Shown here: piece after piece, positions 17,355 to 25,735 of the stretch
Position numbering within the stretch: position 1 is the stretch's first letter
How the letters are laid out: the number at the start of each line of letters is the position of its first letter
Source: Bog-756 sp963738545
Lineage (GTDB): Bacteria > Actinomycetota > Acidimicrobiia > Acidimicrobiales > RAAP-2
Assembly (NCBI GenBank): GCA_963738545.1
Contig: CAVTXA010000002.1
Coordinates: forward strand, 1 to 64,000
Direction of reading: 5' to 3'
Length of the DNA: 64,000 nt
Position numbers and translations under genes: made by a program
The notes under the pieces: model-generated
Database searches by the model: none
Told to the model about the DNA's origin: nothing
The model's input: only the letters and a program-made list of their open reading frames with translations

Positions 17355-18644
17355 CTAGCCGGCGGCGCGGATGACCAGCTCGCCGCGGAGGTACGGGCCG
17401 AGCACCTCGGGCAGCACCACCGAACCGTCGTCCTGCCGTCCCGTCTCCATCAGTGCGGCCCAGATGCGGGCCCAGGCCAGGGCCGACCCGTTGACCGTGT
17501 GCACGAGCACCGGCCCCCCGCCCGCCTCGGGGCGGTACCGGATGTTGGCCCGCCGGGCCTGGTAGTCGGTGAACCAGCTGATCGAGGAGACCTCCAGCCA
17601 CTGGTCGACGCCGGGCGAGTAGACCTCGAGGTCGAAGGTGCGGGCCGCCGAGTTCCCGAGGTCCCCGGTGCACAGGTCCAGCACCCGGTACTGCAGGCCC
17701 AACTCCTGGAGCAGGCCCTCGGCCCGGGCGACGATGTCGGCGTGGATCCCGAGGGCCTGGTCGGGGGTGGCGTACGCGAACAGCTCCACCTTGTCGAACT
17801 CGTGGACCCGCAGGAGCCCACGGGTGTCCCGACCGGCGGACCCGGCCTCGCGGCGGAAACAGGCCGTGGCCGCGGTGAGGCGGAGGGGCAGGGACGCCTC
17901 CTCGAGGATCTCGCCCCGCCACATCGAGGTGAGGGGCACCTCGGCGGTGGGGATGGCCCACAGGTCGTCGCGCTCGAGGTGGTAGGCGTCCTCCTCGAAC
18001 TTGGGCAGGTGACCGGTCGAGACCATCGTCTCGGTGAGGACCATGGTGGGTGGGCGCACCTCGTCGAACTGGTCGGCGTGACGGTCGAGGGCCAAGGAGG
18101 TGAGCGCCCGGAGAAGGCGCGACCCGAAGCCCCGGTAGAGGGGGAACATGGAGCCGGAGAGCTTGGCCCCCCGCTCCATGTCGAGGATCCCCAGCTCGGC
18201 GCCGATCTCCCAGTGCGGGACCCGCTGGACGTCGCCGTAGACCGGCTCCTCCTCGGGCCAGGACCGGATGACCACGTTGTCCTCGGGCCCCGCTCCGTCG
18301 GGGGCGTCGGCCGCAGGCAGGTTGGGCAGGTAGAGCAGGGCCTGGCGGACCTCGAGCTGGGCCGACTCGGCCACGGCGTTGAGCGTCCGCTCCTCGTCGC
18401 CCAGCTGTCGGCTGCGCTCGGTCAACTCCTCGGCCAGGGCCGTGTCCCCGGCCTTGCGGGCCGCACCGACCTGCTTGGAGAGCGCCTTCACCTCGGCCCG
18501 GTACCCGTCACGGTGCCCGATGGCCTCCCTGGCCTCCTGGTCCAGCTCGACCAGGCGGTCGAGCTCGGCGGGATCCACGCCGCGACGCCCGAGCGCGGCC
18601 TTCACCGCCCCGAGGTCCTCTCTCACCAGCCGGATATCGATCAT
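17355..18644 (-). CDS. serS: Seryl-tRNA synthetase
   Basis: Charges tRNA-Ser in the cytoplasm. The 429-residue protein has the N-terminal coiled-coil arm that binds the long variable arm of tRNA-Ser (about residues 1-110). The class II catalytic domain follows, with TSEVPLTS-like PTAEVPLTSMW, motif 2 (ACFRREAGSAGRDTRGLLRV) and a motif 3 region (HTVNGSALAWARIWAALMET). The motif 3 helix carries GSALAW where many bacteria have GSGLAV or similar. Start is ATG 18644; the gene is divergent from the ABC transporter with only 26 bases between starts, so their promoters must overlap. Confidence 0.93.
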   Translation of the reverse strand: MIDIRLVREDLGAVKAALGRRGVDPAELDRLVELDQEAREAIGHRDGYRAEVKALSKQVGAARKAGDTALAEELTERSRQLGDEERTLNAVAESAQLEVRQALLYLPNLPAADAPDGAGPEDNVVIRSWPEEEPVYGDVQRVPHWEIGAELGILDMERGAKLSGSMFPLYRGFGSRLLRALTSLALDRHADQFDEVRPPTMVLTETMVSTGHLPKFEEDAYHLERDDLWAIPTAEVPLTSMWRGEILEEASLPLRLTAATACFRREAGSAGRDTRGLLRVHEFDKVELFAYATPDQALGIHADIVARAEGLLQELGLQYRVLDLCTGDLGNSAARTFDLEVYSPGVDQWLEVSSISWFTDYQARRANIRYRPEAGGGPVLVHTVNGSALAWARIWAALMETGRQDDGSVVLPEVLGPYLRGELVIRAAG

Positions 18645-18670
18645 GACGGACAACGGTAGCGTGACCACCC

Positions 18671-19750
18671 GTGAGCGACGCCATTACTCCGACCGGTGCC
18701 CGGTTCGGTCGGGACGACCAACCCGCCGTGGCCTGCGACGGGGTGGTCATCCGCTATGGCGACACCCTCGCCGTCGACCGCCTGACCCTGACCGGCCGGG
18801 CCGGTACCGTCGTTGCCCTCCTCGGGCCCAACGGGGCGGGCAAGACCAGCACGGTCGAGGCCCTGGAGGGCTATCGCAAGGTGGCCGGCGGGTCGGTCCG
18901 GGTGCTCGGCCTCGATCCCATCGCCGACCATGCCGCCCTCGTGCCCCACATCGGGGTGATGCTCCAAAAGGGCGGGGTCTACCCCATGCTCGGGCCGGCC
19001 CAGGTCCTCCACCTGTTCGCCCGGTACTACGACGACGCCGAGGACCCCGATGCCCTGCTCGACCTGGTGGGCCTGTCCGCCGTCTCCCGCACCTCCTGGC
19101 GACGGCTCTCCGGCGGCGAGCAGCAGCGCCTGGCCCTGGCCCTGGCCCTGGTGGGCAAGCCCTCCGTGCTCTTCCTCGACGAGCCGACGGCCGGCGTCGA
19201 CCCCGAGGGCCGCCTGGTGGTCCGGGACATCATCGCCGCCCAGCGGGACAAGGGGATCTGCGTGATCCTCACCACCCACGAGCTGGCCGAGGCCGAGCGC
19301 CTGGCCGACCACGTGGTCATCATCGACCACGGCCGCGTCCTGGCCGAGGGCTCCCCGGCCCAGCTGGCGTCGGGCACCGCGGACGGCTCCATCAGGTTCT
19401 CCACCCGTCCGGGCATCGAGACCGGGGCCCTGGCCGGGGCGATCGGCGCGGGCACCGTGGTCAACGAGGAACGACCGGGCTCCTACCGGCTCCTGCCCCC
19501 GGCCGGTGCGTCGAGCCCCGCCGTCGTCGCCGCCCTGGCCGGCTGGCTGGCCGAGCGGGACCTGTCCCTCGGCGACCTGCGGACCGGACAGTCCCTCGAG
19601 GAGGCCTACCTGGCCATCACCGGGGCGCGGCCCGAGGCCGAGCCGGGCCCCTCGACCACCGACCCCGGCCCCTCGGGTCGCAGGGGACGGGGTCGGCGGG
19701 GACGGGGTCGGCGGGGACGGGCCCCGGCCTCCCCGGAGGCGGACCGATGA
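18671..19750 (+). CDS. ABC exporter ATP-binding protein
   Basis: A 359-residue ATPase of the DrrA/CcmA-like multidrug family. It shows Walker A (LLGPNGAGKTSTVEAL, about residue 54), Q-loop (GVMLQKGG), signature (RLSGGEQQRLALALAL), Walker B (VLFLDEPTAGVD) and the switch His (LTTHELAEAE). The C-terminus (about 330-355) has an odd Gly/Arg repeat from a 15-bp tandem repeat. It overlaps the permease gene by four bases (ATGA). The context next to ctaA/ctaB matches a conserved actinobacterial neighbourhood, where such exporters sit beside heme A biosynthesis genes; the substrate is unknown. Confidence 0.85.
   Translation: MSDAITPTGARFGRDDQPAVACDGVVIRYGDTLAVDRLTLTGRAGTVVALLGPNGAGKTSTVEALEGYRKVAGGSVRVLGLDPIADHAALVPHIGVMLQKGGVYPMLGPAQVLHLFARYYDDAEDPDALLDLVGLSAVSRTSWRRLSGGEQQRLALALALVGKPSVLFLDEPTAGVDPEGRLVVRDIIAAQRDKGICVILTTHELAEAERLADHVVIIDHGRVLAEGSPAQLASGTADGSIRFSTRPGIETGALAGAIGAGTVVNEERPGSYRLLPPAGASSPAVVAALAGWLAERDLSLGDLRTGQSLEEAYLAITGARPEAEPGPSTTDPGPSGRRGRGRRGRGRRGRAPASPEADR
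19685..19721 (+). repeat. 15-bp tandem repeat, about 2.5 copies, in the ABC ATPase tail
   Basis: The unit GGACGGGGTCGGCGG occurs at 19685-19699 and 19700-19714, with a partial third copy (GGACGGG) to 19721. It encodes a run of Gly and Arg at the end of the ATPase. Pure G/C slippage DNA; copy number could vary between strains. Confidence 0.85.
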
Positions 19751-20487
19751 AGCCACTGACCGCCCAGCTGCGGGCGGAGATCACCATGCTGTTCACCAAC
19801 GGGGAGACGCTCTTCCTCACGTTGGGGATCCCGGTCGTGTTCCTGTTGTTCTTCTCGGCCGTCCACGTGCTCCCGACGGGTACCAAGCATCCGGTCGACT
19901 TCCTGGTCCCGGGGATCCTGGCCCTGGCCATCATGTCCACGGCCATGACCGCCCTCGGCATCGGCACCGGTTTCGAGCGCGGCTACGGCGTGCTGAAGCG
20001 CCTGGGGTCCACCCCCCTCGGACGGCCACGCCTGCTCACCGCCAAGATTCTGGCCATCTTGATGGTGGAGCTGCTCCAGGCGGCGGTGCTGGTGGCCGTG
20101 GGCTACGCGCTGGGTTGGAACCCGGGCGGCCCCGGCGGGGCGGGTGCCCTCGTCGGGGCGGCCGTCGGCGCCATGGTCCTCGGGACGGTGGCCTTCGGGG
20201 GCATCGGCCTCGTGCTGGCCGGGACGCTGAAGCCGCTCGTCAACCTCGCCGTGGTCAATGGACTGTTCGTGGTCCTCCTCCTCCTGGGCGGCATGCTGAT
20301 CCCACTGGGCAAGCTCCCGACGTGGCTGGCCGACGCCTCCAAGGTCCTGCCCGCCTCGGCCCTGTCCGATGCCCTCCACGGCACACTGGGACACGGGACC
20401 CCGGTGACGGCCCGGGACTGGGCGGTGCTGGCCATCTGGGCCGTGGCCGCCCCCGTGGTGGCCGGCCTGACCTTCCGTTGGGAGTGA
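19747..20487 (+). CDS. ABC exporter permease (ABC-2 type)
   Basis: A 246-residue integral membrane protein with about six helices, for example TLFLTLGIPVVFLLFFSAVH, FLVPGILALAIMSTAMTALG, LVGAAVGAMVLGTVAFGGIG and LFVVLLLLGGMLIPLGKLPT. The ABC-2 pattern, including the ERGYGVLKRLGSTPLGRP loop between helices 2 and 3, fits DrrB-like permeases. Its ATG overlaps the ATPase stop, so the two proteins are probably made together and form one exporter. The gene converges on the thioredoxin-like gene with about 115 bases between stops. Confidence 0.85.
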   Translation: MKPLTAQLRAEITMLFTNGETLFLTLGIPVVFLLFFSAVHVLPTGTKHPVDFLVPGILALAIMSTAMTALGIGTGFERGYGVLKRLGSTPLGRPRLLTAKILAILMVELLQAAVLVAVGYALGWNPGGPGGAGALVGAAVGAMVLGTVAFGGIGLVLAGTLKPLVNLAVVNGLFVVLLLLGGMLIPLGKLPTWLADASKVLPASALSDALHGTLGHGTPVTARDWAVLAIWAVAAPVVAGLTFRWE

Positions 20488-20603
20488 GACGCCGTGGGGA
20501 GTGAGCTGCCTGGACGGCCGATGGATGGCGCCCTACCGACTCGAACGGGGCCGACTCGAGTGTCCTGAGTGGAGGTGCTGCCCGGCGGCGCTGACCGGCG
20601 AGG

Positions 20604-21278
20604 TCAGCCGCTGGCGCCGGCCAGCCGGTGGAGCCACCGATCGAGCTCAGGTGCGGTGACCCCGCCGATGACGTGGCCGATGACATGGCCCGAGGCGTCG
20701 ATGAAGAAGGTGTTCGGCTGGGCGTTGAGCCCGTAGAGGGCGGACGTGACCCGCAGGCTCATATCCGAGCCGACCGGATAGGTGATCCCGGACTTCTGCA
20801 CGAAGGCCAGGCCGTCCGAGGCGCTCTCGGCCACGTCCACGCCGATGAACTGCACCGGCGAACCCTTGGCCTGCTCGGCCGCGGCCGTCCGGGCCAGCAG
20901 CGGTGTCTCCTTCTGGCAGGGGATGCACCACGATGCGAAGAAGTTGAGCACCACCGGTCGGTGCCGATTGGTCCCGAGGGCGTCCAGGTTGACCGGCGTG
21001 CCGCCGGTCAGGGAGGGCAGGGAGAACCCCGGCGCCCGCCCGCCTACGCCGACCACCGGACCGGAGCCGGAGCCGGAGTTCGACGAGGTCCCGAGGCCCA
21101 CGAACAAGAAGACGGCCAGGGCGGCGGCGATGACACAGCCGATCAGCAGGGCCCGCAGCCTGCGGGGGCCGGCCGGAGGGGGCTTCGGGGCCGAGGCCGG
21201 CGTGGGCGTGAGAGGCGGCCCTGAGCCGTCGGCCGGAGGGGCCGGGATCTCCTCGGTCTCCGTCCCGGGCGGGGTCAT
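20604..21278 (-). CDS. TlpA/ResA-like membrane-anchored thioredoxin
   Basis: A 224-residue protein with a Pro-rich cytoplasmic N-terminus, one membrane helix (about residues 44-62, LLIGCVIAAALAVFLFVGL) and an extracytoplasmic thioredoxin fold. The redox motif is WCIPC (about residue 119) in VVLNFFASWCIPCQKET, and the cis-Pro region is LNAQPNTFFIDASG. Proteins of this type reduce disulfides for cytochrome c or oxidase maturation or act as thiol peroxidase partners. It starts 2 bases after the ctaB stop, so it is very likely co-transcribed with ctaB. Confidence 0.8.
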   Translation of the reverse strand: MTPPGTETEEIPAPPADGSGPPLTPTPASAPKPPPAGPRRLRALLIGCVIAAALAVFLFVGLGTSSNSGSGSGPVVGVGGRAPGFSLPSLTGGTPVNLDALGTNRHRPVVLNFFASWCIPCQKETPLLARTAAAEQAKGSPVQFIGVDVAESASDGLAFVQKSGITYPVGSDMSLRVTSALYGLNAQPNTFFIDASGHVIGHVIGGVTAPELDRWLHRLAGASG

Positions 21279-21280
21279 CG

Positions 21281-22186
21281 TCAGTGCTTGGAGAAGATGT
21301 CAACCGCCATGAACACGAAGAGGAGCGTGAGGTAGGTGATCGAGTAGCTGAACAGCTGCATGGCGGCCTTCGGCGTGGCCCGGGCGTAAAGCCTCGCCGC
21401 CATGCCCACGAACACCACGCCGAGGACAGCGGCGGCCACGACGTAGATGGTGCCCAGGCTGGCCACCGCGGCCAACAGGAGGGACACGCCCACCAGGATC
21501 ACGCTGTAGAGGAGGATCTCCCGGGCCGTCCGCTTGAAGGTGGCCACGGCGGGCAGCATGGGAACGCTGGCCGCCTGGTAGTCGTCCTTGTACTTGACGG
21601 CCAGGGCCCAGAAGTGCGGCGGCGTCCACACGAAGATGATGGCGAACATCACGACCGGGGTCCACGACAGGCTGTCGGTCACCGCGGCCCAGCCCACCAG
21701 CACGGGCACCGCTCCGGCGGCGCCGCCGATGACGATGTTCTGGCTGCTCGTGCGCTTCAGCCACAGCGTGTAGACGAAGACGTAGAACAAGGTGGCCGAT
21801 ACGGCCAGGGCCGCCGAGAGGAGGTTGACCCACCCCCACAGCTCGACGAAGGCCAGGACCTCGAGGGCGATGGCGAAGACGAGGGCGTTGCGGGGGGTCA
21901 CGGCCCCGGTCACCAGCGGTCGCTTGGAGGTCCGGTGCATCAGCTTGTCGATGTCCCGGTCGATGAACATGTTGATGGCGTTGGCCCCGCCGGCCGCCAG
22001 CGCCCCCCCGAGGAGGGTGGCGGCCATCAGCCACACTGGTGGCAGGCCGCGCTGGGCCACGATCATGGTGGGCAGCGTGGTGATGAGGAGGAGCTCGATG
22101 ATGCGCGGCTTGGTCAGTGCGACGTAGGCACCGATCCTGGAGCCGAGCGAATGTGGGCGGGGCAGAGCCACCGCGGGGAGCGCCAT
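21281..22186 (-). CDS. ctaB: Protoheme IX farnesyltransferase (heme O synthase)
   Basis: Transfers a farnesyl group to heme B to give heme O, the first step to heme A for cytochrome aa3 oxidase. The 301-residue membrane protein has about nine helices and the prenyl-diphosphate site NAINMFIDRDIDKLMHRT (about residues 67-84), with the second polar loop near AVKYKDDYQAASVPMLP. I chose ATG 22186, which gives the normal family length; the open frame further upstream is antisense to ctaA. The gene is divergent from ctaA and is followed by the TlpA-like gene. Confidence 0.93.
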   Translation of the reverse strand: MALPAVALPRPHSLGSRIGAYVALTKPRIIELLLITTLPTMIVAQRGLPPVWLMAATLLGGALAAGGANAINMFIDRDIDKLMHRTSKRPLVTGAVTPRNALVFAIALEVLAFVELWGWVNLLSAALAVSATLFYVFVYTLWLKRTSSQNIVIGGAAGAVPVLVGWAAVTDSLSWTPVVMFAIIFVWTPPHFWALAVKYKDDYQAASVPMLPAVATFKRTAREILLYSVILVGVSLLLAAVASLGTIYVVAAAVLGVVFVGMAARLYARATPKAAMQLFSYSITYLTLLFVFMAVDIFSKH

Positions 22187-22292
22187 GGACGAGACAATAG
22201 TGGCAACGCCGTCCGGACACACTGACGGAATCCCACCAGGCCAACCGGCGGGACGCCTCGGCCCCCGATCGGGCCGATACCATACCCAGACG

Positions 22293-23309
22293 GTGTCCTC
22301 CCTGCGTATCGGCCCTCGCCCGTTCCTCCTCATCTGCCGGATCACCCTGGCCATCGTGGTCCTCAACGTCATCACCGGTGCCGCCGTCCGGCTGTCGGAC
22401 TCCGGGCTCGGCTGTCCGGACTGGCCGACGTGCTCCCAGCACCACCTGACTCCCGCGCTGAGCCTCCATCCCCTGATCGAGTTCGGCAACCGCATGGTGG
22501 TGACCCTCCTGGTGGTGGCCTGTGCGGTCACCGTCATCGCCTCCTTCCTCCGCCGCCCGGCCCGCCGCGATCTGCGGTGGCTGTCCGGCGGGCTCATCCT
22601 GGGCGTGATCGGCGAGGCCGTCCTCGGGGCCTTCGTCGTGTACTCCAAGCTCAATGCCTACGTGGTCATGGTCCACTTCATGGTGGGGATGGCCCTGGTG
22701 GCGGTGGCGGTCCTCCTGACCCTCCGGGCCGTGCACGGCCCCGGGCGCGGCACCCTGGTCGTGAGCCGGGGCGCCCTGCGCCTGGCCCGTGTCCTGGTCG
22801 GGCTCATCGTCGTGGTGCTGGCGGCGGGGGCGGCCACCACCGGGACCGGTCCCCACGCCGGGGGCAAGGGCTCCAAGCGGATCCCCCTCGGACTGGAGGA
22901 CATGACCCGGATCCACGCCGAGATCGTGATCACCTCCGTCGTCGTGCTGCTGGTCCTGTTGTGGGTCCTGTGGCGGACCAACGCCCCCGCCCACGTCCAG
23001 GACGGCGGCCGGGTGCTCCTGGCCGTCATGGTCGTCCAGGGCATCATCGGCTACACCCAGTTCTTCACCCACCTGCCCGCGGTGCTGGTGGGGATCCACG
23101 TCCTCGGGGCCACGATGGTGTGGTCCACCGTGCTCTGGTTCCACCACGGCCTGTCCGACCACCGGCCCGAGGTCGGCGGGGATGGCCCCCCACCCGTCGG
23201 ATCGGTGGGGGGTAGGAAGGGAACCGACCGCGACACCCGCCCGGCTCCGGCCCCGACCGGGGCGACGGCATCGACACCGGGCCTCGACGCCACCCGGGAG
23301 ACCGTGTGA
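22293..23309 (+). CDS. ctaA: Heme A synthase (COX15/CtaA)
   Basis: Oxidises the heme O methyl group to a formyl group to give heme A. The 338-residue protein has eight membrane helices with conserved His positions (EFGNRMVV, VHFMVGM, RIHAEIV, GIHVLGATMVW). A Cys pair lies in the first outside loop (GLGCPDWPTCS), as in Bacillus-type CtaA. The reading frame is open back to an ATG at 22185, overlapping ctaB. I chose GTG 22293 because residues before it look non-family and a divergent pair needs promoter space; this start is uncertain. It overlaps clpS by four bases. Confidence 0.85.
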   Translation: MSSLRIGPRPFLLICRITLAIVVLNVITGAAVRLSDSGLGCPDWPTCSQHHLTPALSLHPLIEFGNRMVVTLLVVACAVTVIASFLRRPARRDLRWLSGGLILGVIGEAVLGAFVVYSKLNAYVVMVHFMVGMALVAVAVLLTLRAVHGPGRGTLVVSRGALRLARVLVGLIVVVLAAGAATTGTGPHAGGKGSKRIPLGLEDMTRIHAEIVITSVVVLLVLLWVLWRTNAPAHVQDGGRVLLAVMVVQGIIGYTQFFTHLPAVLVGIHVLGATMVWSTVLWFHHGLSDHRPEVGGDGPPPVGSVGGRKGTDRDTRPAPAPTGATASTPGLDATRETV

Positions 23310-23713
23310 GCACCGACCCGACCGCTCCGGCGACGGCACTCCTCACGACACCCCGGGCCGACCCGGGCCCGCTCCACCGGACGATGACGGGGGCACGCTC
23401 CCGCCAGGTCGAGACCGCCCCACCGAAGACCGACCCGTCCACGGCGGAGTGGACCGAGTTCGAGGAGTCCCTCAGCACCGACAAGCCGTGGTTGGTCATC
23501 GTCTGGAACGATCCGATCAACCTGATGTCCTTTGTCACCTTCGTGTTCCAGAAGCTGTTCGGCTACTCGAAGGAGAAGGCCACCAAGCTCATGCTCGACG
23601 TCCACCACAAGGGCCGGGCCGTGGTCTCCTCGGGCACACGAGAGCGGGCCGAGTTGGACGTCTACCGGCTCCACGAGTACGGGCTGTGGGCCACCATGGA
23701 ACCCTCTACGTGA
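23306..23713 (+). CDS. clpS: ClpS adaptor of the Clp protease
   Basis: Delivers N-degron proteins to ClpC/ClpA for ClpP degradation. The core (about residues 55-135) has WLVIVWNDPINLMSFVTFVF, the loop LFGYSKEKATKLMLDVHHKG and the C-terminal RAELDVYRLHEYGL, with the Asp and His of the amino-end pocket. An N-terminal extension of about 50 residues is unusual; ATG 23384 would shorten it, but GTG 23306 has GGGAG upstream and overlaps the ctaA stop. It overlaps the DUF2017 gene by four bases. Confidence 0.88.
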   Translation: MSTDPTAPATALLTTPRADPGPLHRTMTGARSRQVETAPPKTDPSTAEWTEFEESLSTDKPWLVIVWNDPINLMSFVTFVFQKLFGYSKEKATKLMLDVHHKGRAVVSSGTRERAELDVYRLHEYGLWATMEPST

Positions 23714-24204
23714 GCGCACCCATCAAGCGCCGGCGCGACGGCCGGTACGCCATCAAGCTCGATCCCAGCGTGCGGGCCGTCCTGGTGACCATGTCCGAGC
23801 AGCTGGCCCCCATCCTCAGCCCCGACGAGCCGATGACCCGGCGCCTCTTCCCCCCGGCCTATGCCGGAGCCGACCAGCAGGGGGCCGAGGACGACTACCG
23901 GACCCTCGTCGACAGTGCCCTGGCCAACCACCACCGGGAGGCCTTCGCCGTGATGGCGGCCACGGCGCAGGCCGACATCCTCACCGAGTCCGAGCTCGAG
24001 GCCTGGCTGTCGGCCGTGGGGTCGCTCCGCCTGGTGCTCGGCACCCGACTCGACGTGAGCGAGGACATGGAGGTGCCCGACACCGAGGACCCCACCGCAC
24101 CCGAGTACGCCCTCTACGAGCTGCTCGGCCAGCTCCAGTACCTGATGGTCGAGGTGCTCGCCGCCGGGCTGCCCGACGAGGGCCGGCCCGAAGGGACGCT
24201 GTAG
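23710..24204 (+). CDS. DUF2017 protein, ClpS partner in actinobacteria
   Basis: A 164-residue acidic soluble protein from GTG 23710, overlapping the clpS stop. It has the DUF2017 pattern: a start with RDGRYAIKLDPSVRAVL, a middle RTLVDSALANHHREAFAVMA, and the block ESELEAWLSAVGSLRLVLGT RLDVSED. DUF2017 genes follow clpS throughout actinobacteria, and the shared overlap suggests a function in the same regulated proteolysis pathway. The molecular role is not known. Confidence 0.8.
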   Translation: MSAPIKRRRDGRYAIKLDPSVRAVLVTMSEQLAPILSPDEPMTRRLFPPAYAGADQQGAEDDYRTLVDSALANHHREAFAVMAATAQADILTESELEAWLSAVGSLRLVLGTRLDVSEDMEVPDTEDPTAPEYALYELLGQLQYLMVEVLAAGLPDEGRPEGTL

Positions 24205-24357
24205 GGCGCAGATCCTGCCGGGCGGAAGCGCAACCCCGGAGCCGGCGATGGCCACGGAGCGCCCGATCGAGGCCGAGTCCGGATGCGTCGCCCCGGGCGC
24301 GCCGGAGGAGGGCTCGGATCCCTCTGCTAATCTCCAAAAGCCCTGATCGGGTTTGGA

Positions 24358-24430
24358 GCCCCCATCGTCTAGCGGCCTAGGACGCCGCCCTTTCAAGGCG
24401 GTAACACGGGTTCGAATCCCGTTGGGGGTG
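24358..24430 (+). tRNA. tRNA-Glu (anticodon TTC)
   Basis: A full cloverleaf: acceptor GCCCCCA with TGGGGGT (G1-U72 wobble), anticodon stem around CCTTTCAAGG giving TTC, and a T-arm ACGGG TTCGAAT CCCGT. No CCA is encoded; TGCG follows. First of three tRNAs within 280 bases. Confidence 0.93.
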
Positions 24431-24460
24431 CGTTAATTCCCCAGCGCCAGTGCTGGTTGG

Positions 24461-24535
24461 GGACCTGTGGTGCAGTTTGGAGTGCACGCCGGCCTGTCAA
24501 GCCGGAGGTCGCGGGTTCAAATCCCGTCAGGTCCG
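24461..24535 (+). tRNA. tRNA-Asp (anticodon GTC)
   Basis: Acceptor GGACCTG pairs with CAGGTCC, the anticodon loop is CTGTCAA giving GTC, and the T-arm is GCGGG TTCAAAT CCCGT. The CCA end is encoded at 24536-24538. Confidence 0.93.
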
Positions 24536-24557
24536 CCACCTCGGTCCGCCGAGGCGA

Positions 24558-24630
24558 GGTCGGGTAGCTCAGTTGGTAGAGCGCGCGCCTGAAAAGCGTG
24601 AGGTCACCGGATCGACGCCGGTCCCGACCA
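24558..24630 (+). tRNA. tRNA-Phe (anticodon GAA)
   Basis: Acceptor GGTCGGG pairs with CCCGACC, D-arm GCTCAGTTGGTAGAGC, anticodon loop CTGAAAA giving GAA. The T-loop reads ATCGACG instead of the usual TTCGAAT. CCA is encoded at 24631-24633. Confidence 0.92.
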
Positions 24631-24703
24631 CCAGAACACCGCCGGTCGGGGCGTCGGTGGCCGACCGACCCGAGCACCGGTGATCCACAGGGTCCGGGCC
24701 GCC

Positions 24704-25471
24704 TCAGGGGTCGGAGGGACGCCCCGTCTCGGGTCGCTCGCCCGTGTCCACCAGGGTTTGGGCCACCACCCGCAGCTTCAGATTCAGGTGCTGGGAGGCT
24801 CGCCGGAGGATGTCGAACGCCTCGTCGGGTGAGATGCGCTCCCGCTCCATCAGGATGCCCTGCGCCTGGCCGATCATCTCGCGGGTGGCCAGCGCGGCAT
24901 GGAGTTGGGCGGCCTTGCGCTCCTCCTCTTCGTGGGCGCTGGCGGTGGTGAAGGCCAGGCCACCGAGGGCGGCGAGCAGGAGACCCCGTCCCCGGTCGAT
25001 GACCCCGAACGCACGGGGATAGCGGGCGTAGAGGTTGAGGGCGGCCGGCGCGCCGTTGAAGTCCAGCGGGAGGGCGAGCAGGCTCCTCGTCCCCCTGGTG
25101 GCGGCCTCGGGCCCGAAGACGGCCCAGCGGCTGTCGTCGGCCAGATCCTCGGCGTAGACGACGTCGGGGCCGGACAGGGCATCGAGACACGGCCCCTCTC
25201 CCGAGGCATGCTGCAGGGTGTCGAACTCGATGACGACGGAGTCGCTGCACACCGGCGTGGTGACCGTCTCCCCCTGCATCAGGAAGATCCCGGCGTAGTC
25301 ACAGCCCTCGATGGTGGAGACGGCCAGCCCGACCACCTGGTCGAGGGCCTCCTGCACGGTGTGGGCGGCGAAGAGGCTGGCGGTCTGGGCGACGGTTGCG
25401 GTCAGCTCCAGGGCCGGATCGGCCCCGGAGGCGGAGAGCGGTGTGTCTCCCACAGGGTCCCAGTTCGTCAT
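24704..25471 (-). CDS. GAF-ANTAR transcription antiterminator
   Basis: A 255-residue soluble regulator. A GAF sensor domain covers about residues 25-175 (LAVSTIEGCDYAGIFLMQGE, HASGEGPCLDAL, LALPLDFNGAPAALNLYARY). An ANTAR domain covers about 180-245 (ATREMIGQAQGILMERERIS, then DEAFDILRRASQHLNLKLRV). ANTAR binds dual stem-loops in RNA leaders to prevent termination. ATG 25471 is chosen; an upstream in-frame start adds 8 residues. It is divergent from a second ANTAR gene, and both probably respond to different ligands. Confidence 0.85.
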   Translation of the reverse strand: MTNWDPVGDTPLSASGADPALELTATVAQTASLFAAHTVQEALDQVVGLAVSTIEGCDYAGIFLMQGETVTTPVCSDSVVIEFDTLQHASGEGPCLDALSGPDVVYAEDLADDSRWAVFGPEAATRGTRSLLALPLDFNGAPAALNLYARYPRAFGVIDRGRGLLLAALGGLAFTTASAHEEEERKAAQLHAALATREMIGQAQGILMERERISPDEAFDILRRASQHLNLKLRVVAQTLVDTGERPETGRPSDP

Positions 25472-25735
25472 CGCCGACCGCCAGCCTGACACCAATGGAC
25501 CCGATACTCAAGGGCCGGGGGAGGAATGCCGACGGCTGGTACGCTGGGCGGGCCTTCGGCAGTGAGGGTCGGCGAGTCTGAAAGCCCCACCCGTGTCGTC
25601 TGGCCAGTTCCGGTGTGACCCCCGACCTCTCGACGATGCTTCGGCGCGCCCCCACGCCTCACGTCCCGATCGGTGCCCCACCCCCCGGGGCCCGAACCGC
25701 CCACGCCCGACGACCGGCCGGCCGGGGAGGGTCCG

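Noticed and set aside
21284..22225. Plus-strand frame opposite ctaB
   Set aside because: His/Gly/Arg-rich shadow without features; ctaB on the minus strand has its complete motifs.
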